Shown one piece after another: positions 1-7,983 of a stretch of 34,298 nt of DNA. The stretch lies in the NCBI RefSeq assembly GCF_002198675.1, contig NZ_MWLL01000214.1:1-34298 (forward strand). The letters run 5' to 3'. The stretch is from Kineosporia sp. R_H_3. Its GTDB lineage: Bacteria; Actinomycetota; Actinomycetes; Actinomycetales; Kineosporiaceae. The position numbers and the translations under genes were made by a program. How positions within the stretch are numbered: position 1 is the stretch's first letter; the number at the start of each line of letters is the position of its first letter. The notes beneath the pieces are model-generated. The model was not told where the DNA came from and did not search any database. It saw only the letters and a program-made list of their open reading frames with translations.

Positions 1-75
1 CGTACCAGCGGGTCGGGTCGACCACGCCGACCCCCACCGGGAGCACCGGCGTGGTCGACCCGACCCGCTGGTACG
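1..75. repeat. Perfect 25-bp inverted repeat at the window edge
   Basis: Bases 1-25 are the exact reverse complement of bases 51-75, with a 25-base spacer. The right arm lies inside the ricin-domain coding sequence and matches a normal domain start (VDPTRWYV). The left arm begins at base 1. A natural 25-bp perfect hairpin inside a coding sequence is unusual, and fold-back artefacts at contig ends look exactly like this. Confidence 0.9.
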
Positions 76-494
76 TGCTGACGAACCGCAGCACCGGCAA
101 GGCCGCCGACGACTACCAGAGGTCGACCGCCGAGGGGGCGCCCGTCGTCCAGTGGCCGGTCAACAACGGCACCGCCCAGCAGTGGCGCTTCGTGCCCGTC
201 ACCGGCGGCTACTACACGGTGCGGTCGCGCCAGTCCGGCCGCGTGCTCGAGGTGGCCGGCGGCTCGACGGCCGACGGCGCCCGGATCGTGCAGACCGCCG
301 ACGCCGGGCGCACGAGCCAGCAGTGGCAGGTCGTCGCCGACGCCGCCGGCGTCGTGCACCTCGTCAACCGGGCCAGCGGCAAGGCCCTCGAGACCGGTTA
401 CCAGGTGTTCACGGACGGCTCCCCGGTCGACCAGTACCCGTACTGGGGCGGGCCCAACCAGCAGTGGACCCTCACGAGCGTCGGCACGGTCTGA
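1..494 (+). CDS. Secreted protein, C-terminal ricin-type beta-trefoil lectin domain (5' partial)
   Basis: The reading frame is open to the left edge, so the N-terminus is missing. A Thr/Pro-rich stretch (around TTPTPTGSTG) looks like a linker and leads into about 145 residues with the three-fold pattern of a ricin B-type carbohydrate-binding domain. QQW motifs (the Q-x-W signature) occur three times at roughly 45-residue spacing: AQQWRF, SQQWQV and NQQWTL. Such domains usually form the sugar-binding tail of secreted glycoside hydrolases, proteases or cell-wall enzymes; the catalytic part, if any, lies outside the window. A GTG at 51 could start an ORF but would begin directly in the domain without a signal peptide, so I treat the gene as truncated. 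The first 25 bases may be an assembly fold-back, so the first few residues are doubtful. Confidence 0.85.
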   Translation, partial: YQRVGSTTPTPTGSTGVVDPTRWYVLTNRSTGKAADDYQRSTAEGAPVVQWPVNNGTAQQWRFVPVTGGYYTVRSRQSGRVLEVAGGSTADGARIVQTADAGRTSQQWQVVADAAGVVHLVNRASGKALETGYQVFTDGSPVDQYPYWGGPNQQWTLTSVGTV

Positions 495-569
495 CGAACG
501 GTTCGCCTGTCGTGGCTCATGAACGGCGAGGCTGGTGCCGGCGTCCCGGTCGTGCGGCTCTCACGCACG

Positions 570-1313
570 TCACAGGACGTCGGCCCAGCCGAGCCCGTCG
601 ACCCCGTAGGCCGCGAGGTACGCCCCGAGCAGGAAGAGAACCGTCGCGGTGAGCTCCCCCGCCGTGCGCGTCAACCAGCGGTCGACGCGGCCGAGGAGGC
701 CGGCGACCAGCCCGTGCAGCGTGACCCGGGCCAGCAGCAGGAGGAGAGCCGGGAGCACCATGACGCCGCAGTACGCGGCGAGGGCCGCCACGCGGACGAG
801 GGTGTCGGCGCTGCTCGCCCCGAGCGCGGCGAGCGCCCCGAGGTAGGGCACCATCGACACCGCCTCGACCGCCCCGGCCGCGACGGCGAGCCAGAGCAGC
901 GCCCGCGGTGACGCGTCGGCGGCCACGACCCGGTCCCGCCAGCGCAGGAGCCGCTGCGGACCCGACGGGCCGTCACCGCGCCGGGCCGCGCGGCGTCGCT
1001 TGCCGGCGTCGGTGAGCGGCTCCAGCCACAGGCCGAGCGCCACGAGCAGCAGCCCGACGGCGAGGGCCGCGGCGTACCCCGGCGGGCTCGACGCGAACCG
1101 GCGCACCGGCTCGCCGACCACTGCGGCGCCCGCCAGCAGCACGAGCCCGAGCGCCAGGTAGAACCCGGCCACCGCCGCGAGGTAGACCAGCACCCGCGCG
1201 ATGCGCACACGCCCCGGCGCGAGCAGCAGCCACACCGGCACGAGCAGCGTGCCGAAGCTCGTGCTGTCGACGAGGGCCAGGCCGACGAGCAGGCCGGCCA
1301 GCTCCAGCGACAC
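570..1313 (-). CDS. GAP/Sap-family (LysE-like) integral membrane protein
   Basis: The product has 247 residues and about six hydrophobic helices, beginning with MSLELAGLLVGLALVDSTSF, the type of N-terminus seen in the GAP family (Sap, sulfolipid-1-addressing proteins) of actinobacteria. Members resemble LysE-type exporters, and in mycobacteria some are linked to glycolipid export; the substrate here is unknown. A basic cytoplasmic loop (GKRRRAARRGDG) separates two three-helix halves. The GTG start has a GGGGGAG ribosome binding site about six bases upstream. It lies 35 bp after pntB on the same strand, so read-through from the transhydrogenase operon is likely. It converges with the lectin-domain gene, and I see no clear hairpin in the 75 bp between them. 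Confidence 0.8.
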   Translation of the reverse strand: MSLELAGLLVGLALVDSTSFGTLLVPVWLLLAPGRVRIARVLVYLAAVAGFYLALGLVLLAGAAVVGEPVRRFASSPPGYAAALAVGLLLVALGLWLEPLTDAGKRRRAARRGDGPSGPQRLLRWRDRVVAADASPRALLWLAVAAGAVEAVSMVPYLGALAALGASSADTLVRVAALAAYCGVMVLPALLLLLARVTLHGLVAGLLGRVDRWLTRTAGELTATVLFLLGAYLAAYGVDGLGWADVL

Positions 1314-1348
1314 CCTGCTCCCCCCGAGCGGTCGCGCCCGCCTGGTCC

Positions 1349-2743
1349 CTAGAGAGCCTTGACCGCGCCCAGCACCTTCGTCAGCGAGTCCTTCGCGTCA
1401 CCGAAGAGCAGGCTCGTCTTCGGGTCGTAGAGCAGCTCGTTCTCGATACCGGCGAAGCCCGGGCGCATCGACCGCTTGAGGAAGATGACCTGCTGGGCGT
1501 CGGAGACCTCGAGGATCGGCATGCCGTAGATCGGCGCGCTCGGCGTCGTCTTGGCGGCCGGGTTGACGACGTCGTTGGCCCCGACGACGAGGACGACGTC
1601 CGCCGTCTTGAACTCGGGGTTGATCTCGTCCATCTCCTTGAGCGCCTCGTACGGCACGTTCGCCTCGGCGAGCAGGACGTTCATGTGCCCGGGCATCCGG
1701 CCCGCGACCGGGTGGATGCCGTAGGCGACCTCGATGCCCTTGGCCTCGAGCTGCTCGGCGAGCTCACGGATCGTGTGCTGCGCCTGGGCGACCGCGAGAC
1801 CGTACCCGGGCACGACGATGACCTTGCGGGCGTAGCCGAGCAGGATCGCGACGTCGTCCGGAGTGACGCTCTTGACCGGCCGGTCCGAGATCGCGGTGGA
1901 CCCCGCGGTCGAGCCGCCGCGCAGCGCGCCGAACATGACGCCGCCGACCGAGCGGCCCATGGCGGCCGCCATCTCGCGGGTGAGGATCGTGCCGGACGCC
2001 CCGACGAGCGTGCCCGCGACGAGCAGCAGCGTGTTGTGCAGGACGAAGCCGCCCGCGGCGACCGTGAGACCGGTGAACGCGTTGAGCAGCGAGATGACGA
2101 TCGGCACGTCCGCGCCGCCGACGGGCAGCACGACCATGACGCCGACCGCGAGACCGAGCACGAGCAGGAGCAGCCCGAGCCAGAGCTGGCCGACCGCGAA
2201 GAGCCACACCGCGATGCCGACCGAGAAGACGAGCCCGCCGACGAGCAGCGGGGCCGCACCGGGGATGACGACCGGCCGGGTCGTCATGAGCTCCTGGAGC
2301 TTGGCGAAGGTGACGCACGAGCCGGAGAAGGAGATCGACCCGACGAGCACCGTGAACGCGACGGCCGCGAGGTTGCCGCGGTCGGACGTCGCGTCGCCGC
2401 CGGCGCCGATCGCGGCGAGCTCGAGGATCGCGACGACGGCCGCCGCGCCGCCGCCGACACCGTTGAAGAGCGCGACGAGCTGCGGCATCTGCGTCATCTG
2501 GACCTTGCGCGCCGCGGGCACGGCGAGCGCGGAGCCGACGACGATCGCCAGCAGGATGAGCGGGATGTGGTCGAGGTCGAACGCGAGGAACGTGACGAGC
2601 AGCGCGACGACCGCACCGCCCGCACCGATGAGGTTGCCGCGCCGCGCGGTCTTCGGGCCGGACAGGCCCTTGAGCGCGAGGATGAAGCAGACCGCGGCGA
2701 CGAGGTAGAGGACCTCGGTCCAGCTGCCGGAGAGGACGTTCAC
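1349..2743 (-). CDS. pntB: NAD(P) transhydrogenase, beta subunit
   Basis: This is the beta subunit (464 residues) of the Re/Si-specific proton-translocating nicotinamide nucleotide transhydrogenase, which uses the proton motive force to reduce NADP+ with NADH. The N-terminal 270 or so residues are a chain of hydrophobic helices (domain II). The C-terminal 175 residues form the NADP(H)-binding domain III, with the diagnostic GYGLAVAQAQ loop, GIHPVAGRMPGHMNVLLAEA and VVGANDVVNPAA. The length is normal for the family. Its start codon overlaps the pntAB stop (ATGA), which indicates translational coupling in the order pntAA-pntAB-pntB. It supplies NADPH for biosynthesis and redox defence. Confidence 0.97.
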   Translation of the reverse strand: MNVLSGSWTEVLYLVAAVCFILALKGLSGPKTARRGNLIGAGGAVVALLVTFLAFDLDHIPLILLAIVVGSALAVPAARKVQMTQMPQLVALFNGVGGGAAAVVAILELAAIGAGGDATSDRGNLAAVAFTVLVGSISFSGSCVTFAKLQELMTTRPVVIPGAAPLLVGGLVFSVGIAVWLFAVGQLWLGLLLLVLGLAVGVMVVLPVGGADVPIVISLLNAFTGLTVAAGGFVLHNTLLLVAGTLVGASGTILTREMAAAMGRSVGGVMFGALRGGSTAGSTAISDRPVKSVTPDDVAILLGYARKVIVVPGYGLAVAQAQHTIRELAEQLEAKGIEVAYGIHPVAGRMPGHMNVLLAEANVPYEALKEMDEINPEFKTADVVLVVGANDVVNPAAKTTPSAPIYGMPILEVSDAQQVIFLKRSMRPGFAGIENELLYDPKTSLLFGDAKDSLTKVLGAVKAL

Positions 2744-3051
2744 CTCGCCCCGCCCTTCGGGTCACCGGCCGCCGGACGGCGGCCCTTGAACATCTCGAGC
2801 ATCCGGTCGGTGACGACGAAGCCACCGACGAGGTTGACGGTCGCGAGGACCGTCGCGAAGAGGCCGACGGCGAGCTCGAGGCCGTTCTCGGCCTCGCCGG
2901 CGACGATGACGGCGCCGACGAGGATGATCCCGTGGATCGCGTTCGCCCCCGACATGAGCGGGGTGTGCAGGGTCGAGGAGACCTTGGAGACGACCTCGAA
3001 GCCGACGAAGACGGCGAGCACGAAGATGGCCAGCAGCGCGACACCGCTCAC
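2740..3051 (-). CDS. pntAB: NAD(P) transhydrogenase, alpha subunit part 2 (membrane domain)
   Basis: A 103-residue membrane protein with three hydrophobic helices: LLAIFVLAVFVGFEVV, IHGIILVGAVIVAG and GLFATVLATVNLVGGFVV. It corresponds to the C-terminal membrane segment of the alpha subunit, which is a separate polypeptide in the three-gene version of the enzyme known from Rhodospirillum and many actinobacteria. The motif SKVSSTLHTPLMSGANAIHG is typical of the family. The gene overlaps both neighbours by four bases, so the three subunits are translationally coupled. The C-terminal tail (MFKGRRPAAGDPKGGAR) is cytoplasmic and basic. Confidence 0.96.
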   Translation of the reverse strand: MSGVALLAIFVLAVFVGFEVVSKVSSTLHTPLMSGANAIHGIILVGAVIVAGEAENGLELAVGLFATVLATVNLVGGFVVTDRMLEMFKGRRPAAGDPKGGAR

Positions 3052-4301
3052 GCGGCACCACCTCCCGGGGTCGGGGTGCCGGTATCGCCGGACGACGCGG
3101 TGCCGTCGGGCTCGGACGGCGCGGCAGGGCTGACGGGGCCGGGCGCCGGGTCGCCGATCGCCTCGGCGGTCGGCGCGTGCCGGACGACGCCCGCGTGGGT
3201 GAGGCAGGTGCCCGCGACGACCTCGTCGTCGAAGTCGGGGACGACCTCGCCCTCCTTGGTCATGAGCAGCAGGAGGTTCGCGACGTTGCGCGCGTAGAGC
3301 CGCGAGGCGTCGACGGGCATCGTGCTCGCGGCGTCCTTCATGCCGACGAGCGTGACCCCGACCGTGCCGCTCGCCGCACCGCCGTCGCCGACGGGGACGA
3401 CGACGTCGACCCCGGGCAGCGAGCCCTCGACGTTGCCGCCGGTCTCGGCCGCGAGGTCGACGACGACGCTGCCGGGCTTCATCCCGGCGAGCATCGCCGA
3501 GGTGACCAGGCGCGGCGCCGGCCGGCCCGGGATCGCCGCGGTGGTGATGACGACGTCCGCCTCGTGCAGGTACGGCGCGAGCGCGTCCTGCTGGCGCTTC
3601 GCGCGGTCCTGCGTCATCTCGCGGGCGTAGCCGCCGGTGCCCTCGACGACGTCGAGGCCCAGGTCGATGAAGGAGCCGCCCATCGACTTCACCTCGTCGG
3701 CCGAGGCGGCGCGGACGTCGTACGCGGAGACGATGCCGCCGAGCCGCTTCGCCGTCGCGATGGCCTGCAGGCCGGCGACGCCGGCACCGAGGACGAGCAC
3801 CTTGGCCGGCGGCACGGTGCCGGCGGCGGTCATGAAAAGGGGGAAGAAGCGCGGCAGCCGCATCGCGGCCTCGAGCACGCAGCGGTAGCCGGCGACGAGC
3901 GCCTGGGAGGTCAGCGCGTCCATCGACTGGGCGCGCGAGATCCGCGGGACGAGCTCCATGGCGAACGAGGTGATCCGCCCGTCACGGAGCAGCTTCACGG
4001 TGTCGGCCTCGGAGGCGGGCGAGCACAGCCCGATCGTGATCGCGCCCGGCCGCAGCTTCTCGACGAGCGCCGGATGGAGCGGGCGCACGTGGAGCAGCAC
4101 GTCGACGCTGGCGCCCTCGAGGGCCTGGACGACGGAGGCCCCGGCCGCGGCGTACGCGGCGTCCGTGGCGAGCGCGTGCTCGCCGGCCCCGGTCTGGACG
4201 GCGACCTCGAGCCCGGCACGCGTGAGCAGCGGGACGACGTCGGGCAGCGTGGCCACCCGTCGCTCGCCCGGGATGATCTCTGCGGGAACGACGACCTTCA
4301 C
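3048..4301 (-). CDS. pntAA: NAD(P) transhydrogenase, alpha subunit part 1 (NAD-binding domain I)
   Basis: The 417-residue product belongs to the alanine dehydrogenase/PntA family. It starts MKVVVPAEIIPGERRVATLP, as in other PntA proteins, and has the Rossmann NAD-binding motif VLVLGAGVAGLQAIATAKRLGG near the middle and the RAQSMDALTSQA region. It binds NAD(H) and passes hydride to domain III of PntB. The last 45 or so residues are a Pro/Ala/Gly/Asp-rich tail (VSPAAPSEPDGTASSG) that makes it somewhat longer than usual; it probably stands in for the linker to the membrane part, which is a separate polypeptide here. The start is GTG, with a TAGGTT box on the minus strand (4308-4313) ending six bases upstream, so the mRNA is probably leaderless. 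Confidence 0.96.
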   Translation of the reverse strand: MKVVVPAEIIPGERRVATLPDVVPLLTRAGLEVAVQTGAGEHALATDAAYAAAGASVVQALEGASVDVLLHVRPLHPALVEKLRPGAITIGLCSPASEADTVKLLRDGRITSFAMELVPRISRAQSMDALTSQALVAGYRCVLEAAMRLPRFFPLFMTAAGTVPPAKVLVLGAGVAGLQAIATAKRLGGIVSAYDVRAASADEVKSMGGSFIDLGLDVVEGTGGYAREMTQDRAKRQQDALAPYLHEADVVITTAAIPGRPAPRLVTSAMLAGMKPGSVVVDLAAETGGNVEGSLPGVDVVVPVGDGGAASGTVGVTLVGMKDAASTMPVDASRLYARNVANLLLLMTKEGEVVPDFDDEVVAGTCLTHAGVVRHAPTAEAIGDPAPGPVSPAAPSEPDGTASSGDTGTPTPGGGAA

Positions 4302-4313
4302 GCTGCGAACCTA
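4302..4313 (-). promoter_or_regulatory. Predicted -10 box of leaderless pnt operon promoter
   Basis: On the minus strand TAGGTT (4308-4313) ends six bases before the pntAA GTG. This fits the TAnnnT -10 consensus with transcription starting at the start codon. No convincing -35 is seen. Confidence 0.5.
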
Positions 4314-4422
4314 TCGGTGAGCGGGGTCACGCAGAGGTGAGCCACGCCACCACGACGCGAGGACCGATGGTCCGATTTCAGGGCTTTGGTCCCGGGACGG
4401 GGCTCACCGGTCGGCGCGCGAA

Positions 4423-4472
4423 GCCTAAGGGCTCGTCAAAACCGCCACGGAGCGCGACACCTGGGCAATACC
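4423..4472 (+). promoter_or_regulatory. Upstream motif shared with the beta-helix gene
   Basis: GCCTAAGGG (4423-4431), TCAA (4436-4439) and, exactly 25 bases later, GCAATA (4465-4470) lie 60-110 bp before P1. The same order appears before the beta-helix gene at 12571-12620 (GCCTTAAGGG, TCAA, 25 bases, GCCATA). It may be a binding site or promoter for a common regulator. It was found by eye only. Confidence 0.35.
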
Positions 4473-4532
4473 GTCGCCCCCGAAGAGCGGCGGGGGCAGC
4501 CCTTGTCGCGTGCTGAAAAGGATCCGTCACTG

Positions 4533-6059
4533 ATGCAGCTCCCCTCCCTCGGTGCAGCCCGCGGTCGTCGCGCGGCGATCGCCGCCGCCTCCGCGCTGGC
4601 GCTCGCCGGCGGTGCAGCGACCTTCGTCGCCCTGCCGGCCGGCGCGGCCCTGCCGACGTCGTACGCGGGCAACGCGTACCCGGCGACCCTCGCCGCGCCG
4701 TCCGGCGACAAGCAGCAGAGCAAGGTCTGGCGCGCCTCGAACGCGTGGTGGGGCGTCCTCATCTCGCCCGCCAAGGGCGTCCCGACGATCCAGGAGCTGC
4801 TCGCCAACCACACGTGGCGCGACACCGGTGTCGTCGTCGACACCCGCGCCGACTCCACCGCGGACGTCTGGTACGCGGCCAACACGCTGTACACGGTCAG
4901 CCGCACGGCGACCGGCAACATCCAGTACTCGCGGTTCACGCTCAGCGCGAGCCGGGTGTGGAGCAAGGTCACCGGCTTCCCCGTGACGGTCGCGGCCGGC
5001 GGCACCGAGTCGGCGTCGCTGGCCCGTGACTCGGGCGGCACGATCTGGGCGACGTGGACCCAGGGCGCGCGGGTCTGGTACGCCAAGTCGGCCGGCACCA
5101 ACGACAAGACCTGGACCAAGGCGCTGCTGCCGGTATCGGACAACACCGTCGCGGCCGACGACGTCTCCGCGATCCTCGCCTTCAACGGCAAGATCGGCAT
5201 CGGCTACTCGGACCAGCAGAGCGACGCCTTCCACTTCGCGATCCACACCGACGGCGCGGCCGCCGGCACCTGGAAGCTCGAGACCCCGCTGGCCGGCGCC
5301 GACCTCGTCGACGACCACATCAGCCTCAAGGCGGTCGGCGGCGACGCGCGCGTCTTCGCCGCGGTGAAGACCTCGCTCGACGCCGCCGGTGCCGCGGACG
5401 ACGCGACCCTCATCTACGTGCTGCGCCGCAACGCGGACGGCACCTGGACGAAGACCCGCGGTGCGAGCGTCGGCGACAAGGCGACCCGGGCCCAGCTCTT
5501 CCTCGACCGGGAGAACTCGCGGGCCTACCTGCTCACCTCCGGCCCGGCCACCGGCGGGACGATCTACTACAAGACGGCGCCGTTCGTCGGCATGAAGTGG
5601 GCCCGCGGCCGGGGCGCCCCCCTCATCACCGCCGCCGGGTCGGTGCTCAACGACGTGAGCGTCGCCAAGGGCTCGACGACGGGTGCCTCGGACATGGCCG
5701 CGATCGCCTCGGACACGGCGAACCACCGCTACTACCACGCGGAGATCCCGGTCCAGGCGGCCGACGAGCAGGCGCCGATCTCGCAGACGGCGATCAACTC
5801 GGCCGCGACCGGCGCCGGTGAGATCACCACGACGTGGCCGCTCGCCACGGACGACCGCGGGATCACCGCGTACGACGTCTACATGAACAACGCGAAGATC
5901 AGCACGATCACGATCACCGCGGCGAACGAGAACCTGCGCACCTTCACGTTCACCAAGACCGGCCTCGCGGCGGGCACGTACCGCTTCGCGGTCGTCGCCA
6001 AGGACGCCGCGGGCAACTCCGGGATCAAGCGGACGGCGAGCGCGGTCGTCCTCCCCTGA
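4533..6059 (+). CDS. P1: exported beta-propeller plus fibronectin III protein
   Basis: The product has 508 residues. A signal peptide with a twin-arginine-free basic start and a hydrophobic core ends near ALPAGA (about residue 38). Residues 45-405 form repeated beta-rich units with Trp/Asp-box-like turns (DGTWTK, AGTWKLET), which I read as a six- or seven-bladed beta-propeller of the BNR/sialidase-like kind. No sialidase catalytic residues could be assigned. Residues 410-508 are a fibronectin III-like domain (DDRGITAYDVYMN ... AKDAAGNSG). The signature DKQQSKVWR-x4-AWW, then HTWRDTG and STAD, is shared with P2, P3 and P4. I chose ATG 4533 because an AAAAGGA site precedes it and it places the signal peptide at the N-terminus; an in-frame GTG at 4386 lacks both. 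A strong hairpin follows. The function is unknown. Confidence 0.85.
   Translation: MQLPSLGAARGRRAAIAAASALALAGGAATFVALPAGAALPTSYAGNAYPATLAAPSGDKQQSKVWRASNAWWGVLISPAKGVPTIQELLANHTWRDTGVVVDTRADSTADVWYAANTLYTVSRTATGNIQYSRFTLSASRVWSKVTGFPVTVAAGGTESASLARDSGGTIWATWTQGARVWYAKSAGTNDKTWTKALLPVSDNTVAADDVSAILAFNGKIGIGYSDQQSDAFHFAIHTDGAAAGTWKLETPLAGADLVDDHISLKAVGGDARVFAAVKTSLDAAGAADDATLIYVLRRNADGTWTKTRGASVGDKATRAQLFLDRENSRAYLLTSGPATGGTIYYKTAPFVGMKWARGRGAPLITAAGSVLNDVSVAKGSTTGASDMAAIASDTANHRYYHAEIPVQAADEQAPISQTAINSAATGAGEITTTWPLATDDRGITAYDVYMNNAKISTITITAANENLRTFTFTKTGLAAGTYRFAVVAKDAAGNSGIKRTASAVVLP
4706..4736 (+). repeat. 31-bp exact direct repeat between P1 and P4
   Basis: Bases 4706-4736 in P1 are identical to 10496-10526 in P4. 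The repeat encodes the DKQQSKVWRA signature. It is the longest exact match I noticed between the paralogs, and it shows that conservation extends to the DNA level. It could support recombination that deletes P2 and P3. Confidence 0.8.
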
Positions 6060-6077
6060 CCGGGGCCGCCTGACAGC

Positions 6078-6123
6078 CGGGCCCGGGGCGAGCACAGCAC
6101 CTCTGTGCCCCGCCCCGGGCCCG
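6078..6123 (+). terminator. Terminator hairpin after P1
   Basis: A perfect 13-bp GC-rich stem pairs 6078-6090 with 6111-6123. The loop contains a second 6-bp stem (6092-6097 with 6103-6108). There is no U-tract, as is common in actinobacteria. It isolates P1 from P2. Confidence 0.85.
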
Positions 6124-6205
6124 ACCTGCTCGACGAGCGCCGGATGCCGCCCGGTGGCAGCATGATCCCTTCCGCCGGACAGCGCCCGCCAAGGACCTCC
6201 TGACC

Positions 6206-7837
6206 ATGCCCCAGCACTCCCGAAGCGCCCCGCGGGGCCGCGGCGTCGCGATCGCGGCCGCGGTCGTCGCGCTCGTCGTCGCCGCGGGGGCCGCCGTGTA
6301 CCTGGGGCTGCCGTCGCTGCGGGCGCTGCAGGAGCGCAGGGTCTTCCCGGCGGCCACGGCCCCGGCGACGGCCGGCGGACCGGCGCCGTCCGTGGCTCCG
6401 CTGGTCCCCGCGACGCAGGCGCCGGCGTCCTTCGCCGGCCAGCGCTACGCGGCGCGGCTGCCCGCCCCGAGCGGTGACAAGCCGCAGAGCAAGGTGTGGC
6501 GGGCGGACGGCGCCTGGTGGGCGGTGCTGGTCTCGGCGAAGAAGAAGGTGCCGACCGTCCACGAGCTGCGTGACGACCACACCTGGCGCGACACCGGCAC
6601 GGTCGTCGACGCCCGGGCGGACTCCACCGCCGACGTGCTCTTCGAGAAGAACGCGCTCTACGTCGTGAGCCGGACCCTCACCGGCGCCATCACGTACGCC
6701 CGCTTCCGGTACACCCCGGCGAAGCGCTCCTACGTCAGGGCCGACGGCTTCCCCGCGACGGTGGCGACCGGCGGCGCCGAGTCGGCGTCCCTCGCGCGGG
6801 ACACGACGGGGACCGTCTGGGCGACGTACACCCAGGGCGGGCGGGTCTGGTTCGCGCGGGCCGGCCCCGAGGACGACACCGCGTGGTCCCGGGCGCTGCT
6901 CCGGGTGCCCGACAACACCGTCGGCGCGGACGACGTGTCGGCGATCGTGGCCTTCGACGGCAAGGTCGGCATCGCGTGGTCGGACCAGGGCGACTGGGCG
7001 TTCCGGTTCGCCGTCCACGTCGACGGCGACGCCCCCGGCACGTGGAAGGTCGAGACGCCGCTGTCGGGCGAGGGCATGGTCGACGACCACATCAACCTCA
7101 AGGCCGTCGCCGGCGACGGCCGCGTGTTCGCCGCGGTGAAGACCTCGCAGGACCTCGTCGGCGCCGGCGACGAGGCGCCGGGGATGTACGTGCTGCGCCG
7201 GGACCCCGACGGCACGTGGGAGAAGGCCGTCGTCGGCCTCGTCGGCGACCGGCTGACCCGCCCCCAGCTCCTCCTCGACCGGGAGAGCTCCCGGGTGTAC
7301 CTGTTCGAGGGTGCACCGACCACCGGCGGCACCATCTACTACAAGTCGTCGCCGTTCGACGGCCTGAAGTTCGCCACCGGTCGCGGGGCACCCTTCATCA
7401 AGGCCCCGGCCGGGGCGGCGATCAACGACGTGAGCACGACGAAGGGTTCGACGACCCCCGCGGTGGGCGCGGTCGCGATCGCGGTCGACACGACCGGGCA
7501 CCGCTACTTCCACGGCGAGCTGCCGATCACCGCGGACGACATCCAGCCGCCGCTCGCGCAGACGCAGATCACCTCCTCGCCGACGGCCGAGGGGGCGATC
7601 ACGACCACGTGGCTGCCGGCGACCGACGACCGCGGCGTCGTCGCCTACGACGTCTACATGAACGGCGTCGTCGTCGAGACGATCGACGTCACGGCGCAGA
7701 ACGAGAACACCCGGCAGTGGTCGTTCACGTCGCCCACCCTCACACCCGGCACCTACCAGTTCGCGATCGAGGCCAGGGACGCCGCCGGCAACACCGCTCC
7801 CCGGCGCACGGCCAAGCAGGTCGTCGTCGTCCCCTGA
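6206..7837 (+). CDS. P2: membrane-anchored beta-propeller plus fibronectin III protein
   Basis: The product has 543 residues and is a paralog of P1 along its whole length. It carries the same signature (DKPQSKVWR, AWW, HTWRDTG, STAD), the same internal landmarks (VDDHINLKAV, GGTIYYKSSP) and a closely similar fibronectin III end (DDRGVVAYDVYMN ... EARDAAGN). It differs at the N-terminus: after a short basic start, the helix AIAAAVVALVVAAGAAVYLG is followed by a charged stretch (RALQERR) and a Pro/Ala linker of about 35 residues with no clear cleavage site. It is therefore more likely tethered to the outer membrane face by an uncleaved anchor than released. ATG 6206 is preceded by AAGGA about ten bases upstream. 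No enzymatic motif was recognised. Confidence 0.83.
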   Translation: MPQHSRSAPRGRGVAIAAAVVALVVAAGAAVYLGLPSLRALQERRVFPAATAPATAGGPAPSVAPLVPATQAPASFAGQRYAARLPAPSGDKPQSKVWRADGAWWAVLVSAKKKVPTVHELRDDHTWRDTGTVVDARADSTADVLFEKNALYVVSRTLTGAITYARFRYTPAKRSYVRADGFPATVATGGAESASLARDTTGTVWATYTQGGRVWFARAGPEDDTAWSRALLRVPDNTVGADDVSAIVAFDGKVGIAWSDQGDWAFRFAVHVDGDAPGTWKVETPLSGEGMVDDHINLKAVAGDGRVFAAVKTSQDLVGAGDEAPGMYVLRRDPDGTWEKAVVGLVGDRLTRPQLLLDRESSRVYLFEGAPTTGGTIYYKSSPFDGLKFATGRGAPFIKAPAGAAINDVSTTKGSTTPAVGAVAIAVDTTGHRYFHGELPITADDIQPPLAQTQITSSPTAEGAITTTWLPATDDRGVVAYDVYMNGVVVETIDVTAQNENTRQWSFTSPTLTPGTYQFAIEARDAAGNTAPRRTAKQVVVVP

Positions 7838-7857
7838 CCGTCGGCGCCAGCACCCCC

Positions 7858-7938
7858 GTTCGGCCGAGGTCCGGGTCGGGTGTTCGACCGAGGGTCTCGG
7901 GGGAACCTGTCCCCTGCGTCCCGACCTGTCCCTACGCT
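7858..7938 (+). promoter_or_regulatory. Predicted P3 promoter with repeated half-sites
   Basis: Two pairs of direct repeats precede a TACGCT -10 box (7933-7938). GTTCGrCCGAGG occurs at 7858-7869 and 7882-7893, 24 bp apart. ACCTGTCCC occurs at 7905-7913 and 7924-7932, 19 bp apart, with its inverse GGGACAGG at 7968-7975 just before the start codon. Repeats at one to two helical turns around a -10 box suggest regulator binding. No clear -35 is seen. Confidence 0.4.
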
Positions 7939-7983
7939 CGTCCCCCTGAGCGCCCGGGGGCGGGCGCGGGACAGGGGCCAGCG

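Noticed and set aside
1685-3133. A long plus-strand ORF (482 codons) opposite the transhydrogenase genes
   Set aside because: It is Arg/Asp/Glu-rich low-complexity sequence antisense to well-conserved pnt genes. GC-rich DNA produces such open antisense frames throughout this window (for example opposite P1-P4, purB and the importer).
4436-4472. FliA/WhiG-type promoter before P1 and the beta-helix gene
   Set aside because: TCAA and GC(A/C)ATA blocks recall that promoter class, but the 25-base distance is far from the usual spacing of about 15-17, so I report only a shared motif.
4386-4532. N-terminal extension of P1 from GTG 4386
   Set aside because: It would bury the signal peptide behind about 50 residues and has no ribosome binding site, while ATG 4533 has one.
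6883-7983. N-terminal extension of P3 through the end of P2
   Set aside because: The added 367 codons are an off-frame reading of the P2 gene and of the P3 promoter region, with shadow composition.
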